From: Phycisphaerales bacterium
GTDB taxonomy: Bacteria; Planctomycetota; Phycisphaerae; SM23-33
DNA: 14,741 bases
NCBI GenBank assembly: GCA_003171235.1
Contig: PMYM01000052.1
Span: forward strand, 1 to 14,741
Direction: 5' to 3'
Shown here: in pieces, positions 1-6,313 of the stretch
Layout of the letters: every line of letters starts with the position of its first letter
How positions within the stretch are numbered: position 1 is the first letter of the stretch
Notes under the pieces: model-generated
What the model was told of the DNA's origin: nothing
Database searches by the model: none
Seen by the model: the letters and a program-made list of their open reading frames with translations, nothing else
Translations under genes and position numbers: made by a program

Positions 1-1373
1 GGCTTGGAGAATATCACATCCCCCGGACCGCGGGCTCGCCACTGGTATTTCCAGGGGCCATCGGCGACGGCGCCGGATACAGTGACCGGCCCCGGACAGG
101 TCACGGTCTTGTTGGCGTCCATCTTCACCACGGGCAACAGGGGCGCGGTCGAGGTCCATTTCCATATCTCGCCATTGGTGCTGCCGACGTATATGTCCAG
201 CCCGTCCGGCGTCACAGGGTTCTCAGCGGGAGTAAAGGGCGCGCCGTTGCTGGTGAGCGCCGTGTACGGCGGCTTTCCCTTATCCCATACCACATCATCC
301 CATTCCAGAATCTCCCCCATCGGTATCTTCTCGCCGGATTTCAAGGATGAACTCACCACGTCAATATCACCAAGAAGATCGTAGATCTTCCCATGCCGCG
401 TCTGCGCCTCGTGGTTGGACATGGGTATGTTGGCAAGGGCCGTGCGACCGTCGCTGGTATAAAGACTGGTATTATAACCGTTCAGCAAAAGCACTTCGCT
501 GTTCTTGGTGAGGATCACGGTCGGATAGCTGTTGCCAAACGATCCATGGAGCCCAGCCGCCGGGTCGGGATAGCCCGGGTTCTGATATGCCGGAAACCCC
601 GAGGCGTCGCGCTGCGGTTGATAGAAGTTCGGATCGATGTTCGACCATGTTTTGCCGTCGTCGAAGGAATGCCAGAATCCCGCCAGTTCCGTGCCCAGAA
701 ACATCTCGCCCCAGGGTGTCGCATTGCCGGCCATCTTGATCCAGCCCAGGGCCGAGTGCGGCTGCGGCGCGTTCGTACCCCAGAGTGGAGGGCCGCCGGC
801 GAATTTACCATCGGGTCGGACCGGCGGAGGGCAGGCGCAGAAATCGGAGACGTCGGATATGGGCGTCCAATTCCCGCTGCCGTATACCAGAGGATACGGT
901 GATGCGTAAACATGGTTGTCGCTGTATCTGTCAAAGATAGCGGTCTCAAGCAATCGGCCATGGGAGTCGGGACAGAAACAAATGCACGTCTCGCGTGTGA
1001 ATAACGGCCAATCCTTGATTTGCTCCCTGGCTCGCTCCTTTTTGGTTGCAAGTTGGCTCTTTGGCTTGCTGGAAAACACTTTGAAGGCCGGCTTGGGGTC
1101 GGAAAGCCGGGCGCTATAAAACGTCATCATGTTGCCCGTGTCGCCAGGAGGCTTATACGCGTAAACGACGTTGTGATCGATGGGATCAATGCTGACAAAG
1201 ACAGTGCCTGAGGCCGGCAATCCATTGGCTGAATCCGCCCATTTGGTCCAGGTCCCGCGGTCGCTCACCGAAAGATCATGGGGTGCCGTGGCGGCAGGTT
1301 GACCCAACGACGCGCAGGGCAACGCGAGGACGACACAAGAGAAAACAATCTTCAGGATTCCCGATGGCTTCAT
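1..1373 (-). CDS. Secreted Asp-box (BNR/sialidase-like) protein, 3' end cut by window edge
   Basis: The frame is open from the start codon to the left edge, giving 457 residues with no stop. Two in-frame ATGs exist, at 1379 and 1373. A GAGGAG at 1382-1387 lies 8 nt from the second but only 2 nt from the first, so 1373 is preferred. Residues 1 to about 24 form a signal peptide (hydrophobic IVFSCVVLALPCAS), so the product is exported. A clear Asp-box, SFDDGKTW, sits at about residues 236-243, and weaker versions occur at SDRGTW (37-42) and YTSDGRT (305-311). Asp-boxes mark beta-propeller blades in sialidases and related proteins, but no sialidase catalytic set is visible, so binding or scaffolding is as likely as hydrolysis. 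Cysteines cluster at 130/132/134 and 179/181. From about residue 415 the sequence (TCPGPVTVSG, then W-Y-W spacing) looks like the start of a PKD/Ig-like domain. The family call is moderate; the coding call is strong. Confidence 0.85.
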   Translation of the reverse strand, partial: MKPSGILKIVFSCVVLALPCASLGQPAATAPHDLSVSDRGTWTKWADSANGLPASGTVFVSIDPIDHNVVYAYKPPGDTGNMMTFYSARLSDPKPAFKVFSSKPKSQLATKKERAREQIKDWPLFTRETCICFCPDSHGRLLETAIFDRYSDNHVYASPYPLVYGSGNWTPISDVSDFCACPPPVRPDGKFAGGPPLWGTNAPQPHSALGWIKMAGNATPWGEMFLGTELAGFWHSFDDGKTWSNIDPNFYQPQRDASGFPAYQNPGYPDPAAGLHGSFGNSYPTVILTKNSEVLLLNGYNTSLYTSDGRTALANIPMSNHEAQTRHGKIYDLLGDIDVVSSSLKSGEKIPMGEILEWDDVVWDKGKPPYTALTSNGAPFTPAENPVTPDGLDIYVGSTNGEIWKWTSTAPLLPVVKMDANKTVTCPGPVTVSGAVADGPWKYQWRARGPGDVIFSK

Positions 1374-1669
1374 CGTCATGACTCCTCGCCCTCAAACCGG
1401 GAGTTCCCTGTTGACTTCCGATCTCGCGTCTGTCTGGCAGGCCAATACCTGAGGATCATTGCAATTCCACCACCACGCGAAAGCCGATCCACGCCGATCG
1501 TCGCCAGGATCGTCGCTGTCGCTGGTAACATGTGATTGCCGTTCCTTACTGTACTGTCGGTTCCGACGCGGGATTCCGTACAAATCCTATGCTACACGCC
1601 GCGGATTGGCTTTGCCAATGGGGAAGATAAACGCCCTTTCGCCGCGGCCGCCGGGGCGAATCGCAACCG
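1374..1669. other. Intergenic stretch with no intact gene
   Basis: This 296-base gap lies between the membrane-fusion gene and the Asp-box gene. It contains the FGE-like fragment at 1456-1506 and a small 6-bp stem (ATTGGC, TTT loop, GCCAAT at 1605-1619). That stem has no T-tract on either strand, so I do not call it a terminator. Short open frames here look unlike real proteins. The stretch reads as decayed coding DNA, in keeping with the apparent rearrangement at the 3' end of the preceding gene. Confidence 0.5.
1456..1506 (-). pseudogene. Possible C-terminal remnant of an FGE-sulfatase (SUMF) domain protein
   Basis: Read on the minus strand, this stretch gives SAWIGFRVVVELQ followed by TGA. 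The string GFRVV[VR]EL is the usual C-terminal end of formylglycine-generating-enzyme-fold proteins; the intact member at 8048-9409 has IAIFRVVVEAE at the matching place. Upstream the frame closes quickly (a TAA about 50 bases further on). In the neighbouring frame there is an Asp-rich stretch, DSDDPGDDRR, of the kind often found just before this motif, which suggests a frameshift. No start codon or full domain is present. The match is short, so chance cannot be excluded. Confidence 0.4.
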
Positions 1670-2521
1670 TCATTCGTGCCTGAGGGCCACGATGGGGTCC
1701 AGGCGGGCGTCGTCCTCGGCAACCTCCAGCTTGCGGCGGTCGCGCGGGTCGTCGTATTTCTTGAGCACGTCCAACTGCCTCTGGGCCTTTTCCAGCCCCG
1801 ACTTGAGCCGCGCCACGTTAAGCGTGTCGGTCTCGATTTCGTTGGCGCTGTACGGGCTGTTGAGCGTGGGGTCCTGGTTGACCTCCAACTTGAAGTTGAG
1901 TTTCTTTTCCGCCAGCGCCAGGTCGCGCTGGGCCAACTGGGCCGTGTTGTCGGCGTCGGCCAGTTTGATGGGGTAATCGCCTTCCAGGTACTTGCGCTGG
2001 TTCTGGATGGCCTCTTCCAGGGCGTATTCGGCCTTGCCCACCCGGCTGTCGGCTTCCTTGAGCTTCAGGTTCAATTGTTCGCGGGCCTGGGTGTAGGCGC
2101 TGTCGGCGGCGGTAACGTCCAGCCGCTGCCTGGTGATCTGGTCGATCAATTCCTTGCATTCGAACTGGATGATGACCTCCCCCTGCCCCACCAGCGTGCC
2201 GTTGGGCACCACTTGGCGAATGATGACGGGGAAAGGTATTTCGTTGGTTATGATCTTGCGTTTTTCGGCGAAGATTTCGCCCCGCTCCTTGATGGTCACC
2301 TGCAGGGCGCCGCGGATGACGGTGGTGGTCGGGCCGTCCGAGCCGCCCTTGTCGGAGGGGGCCAGCATGCCCCAGGTCGCCCCCAGCGCCGCCAGCACCA
2401 GCAGGGCGCAGAGGATCAGGCCTTTGCGCCCCAGCCTCAGGCGGAACTTACTGCCCGGCCGGGGCGGTTTGGGGGTATTGCCGCTGGATGCGGGCAAAGT
2501 CGAATGGTTCGGTTCGCTCAT
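1670..2521 (-). CDS. Truncated HlyD/MacA-type membrane-fusion protein with a MacB-like C-terminal tail
   Basis: The 283-residue product begins with a Pro-rich cytoplasmic tail and a single membrane helix at about residues 34-53, so it is anchored in the inner membrane with the rest in the periplasm. Residues 64-122 look like the first half of a barrel-sandwich (lipoyl) domain. Residues about 124-265 form a long charged coiled-coil hairpin (repeated Gln/Leu/Glu/Lys heptads). Family members then return to the second lipoyl half and a beta-barrel. Here both are missing, and the protein ends ARLDPIVALRHE, which resembles the extreme C-terminus of MacB-type ABC permeases (E. coli MacB ends ARLDPVDALARE, from memory). 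It is probably an in-frame deletion chimera and unlikely to work as an adaptor. The ATG overlaps the end of the TolC gene by 74 bp. A GAAAGG lies about 8 nt upstream, and no later Met gives a sensible N-terminus. Confidence 0.88.
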   Translation of the reverse strand: MSEPNHSTLPASSGNTPKPPRPGSKFRLRLGRKGLILCALLVLAALGATWGMLAPSDKGGSDGPTTTVIRGALQVTIKERGEIFAEKRKIITNEIPFPVIIRQVVPNGTLVGQGEVIIQFECKELIDQITRQRLDVTAADSAYTQAREQLNLKLKEADSRVGKAEYALEEAIQNQRKYLEGDYPIKLADADNTAQLAQRDLALAEKKLNFKLEVNQDPTLNSPYSANEIETDTLNVARLKSGLEKAQRQLDVLKKYDDPRDRRKLEVAEDDARLDPIVALRHE

Positions 2522-4193
2522 GCAGCAGGCCTTTCTCGTCCACCCACAGCATTCCCAGCTTGGCCAGGAACGCCAGCCGGGTGGAGTAGTAGCTCACCAG
2601 GGCGCCGGAGAGGCTGTTCCGGGCCGTCCGCAACGATTCCTCGGCCTCCAGCGCGTCGCGGGCCGCCGCCAGCCCCTCCTTCAATTGCAGGTTGGCCAGG
2701 CGCGACCGGCGCTGGGCGATCTGCACGTTGCGTTCCTGCAGTTCGTAGGTCACGCGCGACTGATGCAACTGGCGGTAGGCCCGCCGCACGTCCAGTTGCA
2801 CCGTGTCGATGAACTCGTCGTAGTTTCGCCGGGCGCTGGCCGCCGCCAGCAGCGAGACGCGGTAGGCGTCGCGGTGGTCGGTCTGGTCCAGGTCGTACTG
2901 GAATTTGGCGTTGGCCAGACGGGTGTGGCGGTCGAAGCGGGCATCCCAGAAATCGCGCGGACCCTGAGAGGGCACGCTCACTCCCAGCACCACGTCCAAC
3001 TGGGGGTTGAACTGGTCGGCCGCTATCTCCACGTCCCGCAGGGCGTCACGCACTTGGGCGCTCTGGGTGAGCACGTCCGGGCGGGTGGACATGGCGACGA
3101 CGATGGCGTCGCTCTCGGTGACGGGCACCTCCTGGGGTCCCAGCTCGGACATGGCCTCCAGGGCACCGGGATAATCCACCTCGATACTGGCCGAAACGGG
3201 CAGGCCCAGTGATATCTTGAAGCTGTCCAGTTCCTGGGCGTAGCCCCGCGTCTGGTCTTCCAGGACCACCTTGGCGTCCAGCAGGTTGGATTCAGCCTGG
3301 TCCAGTTCGATGCGGGAGACGACCTCGCCCTTGAACAGCACCTCGGTGGTCCTGACCGTCTGCTCCAGGCGGGCGATATTGTCCCGCTGGTTCTTGATCT
3401 GGTCGCGGGACTGAACCAGGGCGTAATAGCGGTTGACCGCGTCGGCGGCGAAGGTCTGGGTGAAACGCTCGTAGTCGTAAACGGAGTAAACGAAATTTCG
3501 CTCCAGGCGGTATTGCGGCTCGTAGGCAAGGCCGCGCCAGGCCCCGCGCAGCAGCGGCTGGGTGAAATTGGCCGTCAGCAGCGAATCTATGGCGGTGCTC
3601 CGGCTGCCCAATAAATCGCTGGCCAGGTTGACGCCGGCCGCCAGGCTCAGCAGTCCGCCGTCGCGCAACCGCCGGGAAAGGCTCAGGATGGCCGCGGCGT
3701 TGGCGGAGTTGGTGTCGCCCTGGCCCTGCACTACCGTGCGGGTGGCGTCGGCCTCCAGCGAACCGGAGGGATGGGCGATCCAATCGCGCCGGGAGTTGGC
3801 CAGGGCCAGGGCGTCGGTGAAAAGCTGCTCTTTTCGGGCCTGGAAACTGCGGCTGTTGCGAAAGGCGATCTGGAGGCAGTCCTCCGCCGTTAGTTTCTGC
3901 GGTTGGCCGGCGCCGATAGGGATGAGCTTCTCGCCCAGGCGGATGACGCGCACGGGCCCGGAGGGGGCACTGGCCGGCTGGGTTGCCCCCGGCATCGTGG
4001 CCACCTCCGTGACCGGCAACGGGTCATAGATCACCTCGAAGGGGCGCTGCCTGGCGCCCAGGGCGATCATCTGTCCAGCCGAGATGGTGGCATCGGCCGT
4101 GACGTCCGCCTGGCGGGCGTACTGTGCCGGCGTACACCCGCCCAACCAGCAGGCCGCGGCAGCCAGCACAAGAACATGTAACCGGTGCTTCAT
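2448..4193 (-). CDS. TolC-family outer-membrane efflux lipoprotein
   Basis: This encodes 581 residues of an outer-membrane channel protein, which in this family partners an inner-membrane pump and a membrane-fusion protein. The N-terminus is a lipoprotein signal with lipobox LGGC (Cys20), then a linker containing TQPASAPSG. The TolC fold starts with LTAEDCLQIAFRNS (about residues 95-108). Two long helical hairpins follow, with typical phrases such as FTQPLLRG, a long Gln/Arg/Asp/Leu heptad region around RDQIKNQRDNIARLEQ, SLGLP at the inter-repeat region, RPDVLTQ, and a second hairpin near LRTARNSLSGALVSYYSTRLAFL. The frame is open further upstream (to 4529), but the lipoprotein signal fixes the start region. 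An AGAGG directly abuts the ATG with no spacer, so the start is less certain than the frame. The downstream fusion-protein gene overlaps by 74 bp, implying translational coupling. Confidence 0.92.
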   Translation of the reverse strand: MKHRLHVLVLAAAACWLGGCTPAQYARQADVTADATISAGQMIALGARQRPFEVIYDPLPVTEVATMPGATQPASAPSGPVRVIRLGEKLIPIGAGQPQKLTAEDCLQIAFRNSRSFQARKEQLFTDALALANSRRDWIAHPSGSLEADATRTVVQGQGDTNSANAAAILSLSRRLRDGGLLSLAAGVNLASDLLGSRSTAIDSLLTANFTQPLLRGAWRGLAYEPQYRLERNFVYSVYDYERFTQTFAADAVNRYYALVQSRDQIKNQRDNIARLEQTVRTTEVLFKGEVVSRIELDQAESNLLDAKVVLEDQTRGYAQELDSFKISLGLPVSASIEVDYPGALEAMSELGPQEVPVTESDAIVVAMSTRPDVLTQSAQVRDALRDVEIAADQFNPQLDVVLGVSVPSQGPRDFWDARFDRHTRLANAKFQYDLDQTDHRDAYRVSLLAAASARRNYDEFIDTVQLDVRRAYRQLHQSRVTYELQERNVQIAQRRSRLANLQLKEGLAAARDALEAEESLRTARNSLSGALVSYYSTRLAFLAKLGMLWVDEKGLLHERTEPFDFARIQRQYPQTAPAGQ

Positions 4194-4435
4194 CCTCTCA
4201 CCGGCACTTGGCACGAGGCCTGGCAAAGACGCCAATCCGCCCGTTACGAGGCGCCACGATAACAGGGTTTCTCCAGGGCATCCCGGAAGCCTTCTTGTCC
4301 CGTCATCCCAGTAGACGCACAACTTATCAGAAAATCCGTGAATACTCAGGTTTTCCCGCTGTCCTGATATTGTCCCCGCCCGACATCGCGGGTGTCTGGG
4401 TCGGCAGAATACCCGGCATTGGCCACAAAGGCAAC

Positions 4436-4474
4436 AAGAGGCCCCGGACGCCATCTCTGCGCCCGGGGCCTCTT
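4436..4474 (-). terminator. Intrinsic-type terminator hairpin after the DUF4091 cluster
   Basis: The arms AAGAGGCCCCGG (4436-4447) and CCGGGGCCTCTT (4463-4474) are perfect 12-bp complements around a 15-nt loop. On the minus strand the stem is followed by a weak T-rich run (TTGTTGCCTTT), about 95 bp beyond the stop codon of the 4568 gene. On the plus strand it is followed by TCTTGG, so it could also work in that direction. It most likely ends the four-gene minus-strand transcript. Confidence 0.65.
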
Positions 4475-4530
4475 TCTTGGCCGGTAAGTCACAGGGCTCC
4501 AGCGGCCCCTGCGGCATGCCTGGTCGCACT

Positions 4531-4549
4531 CACGGCCGGAATGGCCGTG
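4531..4549. repeat. Short inverted repeat near the stop of the 4568 gene
   Basis: CACGGCC and GGCCGTG form a perfect 7-bp stem around a 5-nt loop, 19 bp past the stop codon of the DUF4091 gene. No T-tract follows on the minus strand. It may protect the 3' end of the transcript or be incidental. Confidence 0.35.
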
Positions 4550-4567
4550 CAATTCTGGGCGGGCTGC

Positions 4568-6217
4568 CTATGGGCGCTCTTCGAGCAAACTGATGACCGC
4601 CGCCCTGGCCTTGTCCCAGTCGGCCTCGTCGGTGCTCCAGGTATTCTCGTTGGGCTTCTGGCTGTTGCCCAAAGCCGTGTAGATCGGGGTGACGATGGCC
4701 TGGACCTTTTCGCGGCCGACCTTCTTCTCGGCCAGGCGCAGCATTTCCCACTCCTGCAGGCCCTGGCGGAATATCTTCAGCCTGCGGGAGACGACCGGCT
4801 GCTTGATGTCCTTGACCAGCACCCAGGCCGGAGCGCCCTCCATGGTGAAATCGCCCGGGTATATCAATTGCCCGTCGCCGGGCGGGAACCTGGGGTGGAG
4901 CTTCCATCCTGGGACGAACATCAGGTCCCAGTACAGGTGGCCGACGGCCTTCTCGTACCAGAATCCCCAGGCGGCCACGCGCGACTCAAAGGCCACGCTG
5001 GGCGTGTTTACGTCAAGGGTGGGATAGGGCGTGCCCTGGCTATTGGAGAAGTAGAACCACAACTGCTGGCCGGCCTGGCGGCGCTTGTCCCATTCCTCCC
5101 GGCCGTCCATCTTCCGCCAACTCCACGAGTCGTACAAGGCCAGCGGGCGGACGTGATGGGTGACGTACTGGTCAAGCTCGGTGCCTTCCTTGCTGCTGAG
5201 GGTTTCGGCGACTTTGCCCTTCCAGTCGGGCGAGTCGGCCAGCGCCTGTTTGACGAATTCGGTTATGCCCGGCAGTTCCCCGGGGTCCGGCTCGTCCTTG
5301 AGCTGCAGGAAGGTTCGGTCCCACAGGCCGCGCTGCTTGAGGTGGGCCTCGGTCTTCTTGAGATAGTCGGCAACCTGTTTGGCGCGGGCCTCGGAGGGCT
5401 TGGCCGTGTCGCTGATGAGAACGCTGACGTAGCCCTTGCCGTTGGGGTTGTAGTGGTCCAGGAAATCCTGCTGCATGTCGTAGTAGTGGTAATTGGTCGG
5501 CTGGAAACGGTGGGCCATGACGACCGCAACGTAGTTGTCGATGTTGGCCCGGACGTGCGGCCAGTCGCGCAGGTTGTACATCGACGGAATTGTGGATTCG
5601 GCGGGAATCTCCGCGTCGGCCACCTTGAGCTTGACCGGGATGGTCAGGGGCTTCTCGCCGCCATTGAGCGTGATGCCGCCGGAATACTGGCCGGCGGGCG
5701 TGCCGGCGGGAATGAATACATCCACCCAGAAGGCGATGGTCTTGTCCTTCTCGGGCTTGATGGAGTTGGCGACGTTGGTCCCGTCGGCCAGGATCAGCGG
5801 CACCAGGGCGTCGGGGAAACTTCCTTTCGGCCGGACGCGCAGGGCGTTCTTGGACTTACTCTCATTCGAGCCGTGGTCAACGACGATGTCGGCGGCGCGG
5901 AAGAGTTCCACCTTGCCCTTGGGGATCTCCTTGCCGCCGGGGCCGGCCAGGGCGGTCCACTCGAAGGTGAAGGGTTTTTCCGCCTCCTGCCCGCTGCGCA
6001 GGCCAAGCTGGGCGGACACGTATTCGTTGCGCACGCCGGCCAAAACGATCTCCTTGGCCGCGCCGGCTGGGCGATCGGCCAGGATCATCGTGCCCGGCGT
6101 CTCCACCCACAGCGACAGGCCGGCAGATGCCGGCTCGCTTCCGGCCGGTTCCGCCGCCACTGCCCATCCCATCCCGATGCCAATTGTCGCCAGGACCAAT
6201 GCCGCTAACCTGCCCAT
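4568..6217 (-). CDS. Secreted DUF4091 / GH123-like glycoside hydrolase family protein (paralogue A)
   Basis: 549 residues. The start at 6217 is chosen because AAAGGAA lies about 6 nt upstream and the next residues form a signal peptide (MGRLAALVLATIGIGMGWAVAA); the frame extends 11 codons further but without these. Residues about 35-200 form an N-terminal beta-sandwich (WVETPGTMI, then EYVSAQLGLR, FWVDVFIPAGTPAGQY). Residues about 205-460 look like a TIM-barrel. The pair Asp308-Glu309 in LQLKDEP matches the Asp-Glu pair used in substrate-assisted catalysis by GH123 N-acetylgalactosaminidases. Other conserved-looking blocks are GHLYWDLMF and SRRLKIFRQGLQEWEMLRLAE, the latter typical of the DUF4091 end. 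The substrate is unknown and activity is inferred. It is closely similar along its whole length to the gene at 6314, with which it forms a tandem duplication. It is the last gene before the terminator. Confidence 0.9.
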   Translation of the reverse strand: MGRLAALVLATIGIGMGWAVAAEPAGSEPASAGLSLWVETPGTMILADRPAGAAKEIVLAGVRNEYVSAQLGLRSGQEAEKPFTFEWTALAGPGGKEIPKGKVELFRAADIVVDHGSNESKSKNALRVRPKGSFPDALVPLILADGTNVANSIKPEKDKTIAFWVDVFIPAGTPAGQYSGGITLNGGEKPLTIPVKLKVADAEIPAESTIPSMYNLRDWPHVRANIDNYVAVVMAHRFQPTNYHYYDMQQDFLDHYNPNGKGYVSVLISDTAKPSEARAKQVADYLKKTEAHLKQRGLWDRTFLQLKDEPDPGELPGITEFVKQALADSPDWKGKVAETLSSKEGTELDQYVTHHVRPLALYDSWSWRKMDGREEWDKRRQAGQQLWFYFSNSQGTPYPTLDVNTPSVAFESRVAAWGFWYEKAVGHLYWDLMFVPGWKLHPRFPPGDGQLIYPGDFTMEGAPAWVLVKDIKQPVVSRRLKIFRQGLQEWEMLRLAEKKVGREKVQAIVTPIYTALGNSQKPNENTWSTDEADWDKARAAVISLLEERP

Positions 6218-6263
6218 CTGCGGTTCCTTTCTCTCGGAGAAGCCAATCATCCAGTCGTGGCCC

Positions 6264-6284
6264 CAGGCGCAACATGTGCGTCTG
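6264..6284. repeat. Intergenic stem-loop between the two DUF4091 paralogues
   Basis: CAGGCGCA and TGCGTCTG pair over 8 bp (one G-T wobble) around a 5-nt loop, in the 96-base gap between the paralogues. There is no T-tract. It could be a processing or attenuation element within the transcript; support is weak. Confidence 0.3.
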
Positions 6285-6313
6285 AGACGAATTCGCTAAC
6301 CGTCAAGCACTGC

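Larger units (their letters stand above)
4194..4567. other. Intergenic region between TolC gene and DUF4091 gene
   Basis: This 374-base gap separates the hydrolase cluster from the efflux pair, which are on the same strand. It holds a strong hairpin terminator (4436-4474) and a smaller hairpin (4531-4549). The part nearest the TolC gene must contain the efflux promoter, but I see no convincing -35/-10 pair. Open frames through it are low-complexity shadows of GC-rich DNA. Confidence 0.6.

Noticed and set aside
393..1051. Plus and minus open frames in the left-hand kilobase (393-902 plus, 515-1051 minus)
   Set aside because: They lie in other frames of the edge-truncated Asp-box gene, which is open through the whole stretch and has a signal peptide and an Asp-box.
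1605..1619. 6-bp stem with TTT loop after the fusion-protein gene
   Set aside because: It is short and has no T-tract on either strand, so it does not support a terminator call.
4194..4529. Extended 693-residue start for the TolC-family protein
   Set aside because: The extra 112 residues run through the terminator region and have no family resemblance. The lipoprotein signal at 4193 marks the natural start.
4124..6208. 694-codon open frame on the plus strand
   Set aside because: It is antisense to the DUF4091 gene, has low-complexity Gly/Val/Leu/Arg-rich composition, no plausible domain and no ribosome binding site. GC-rich coding DNA often leaves the opposite strand open. The minus-strand product is a recognisable secreted protein.
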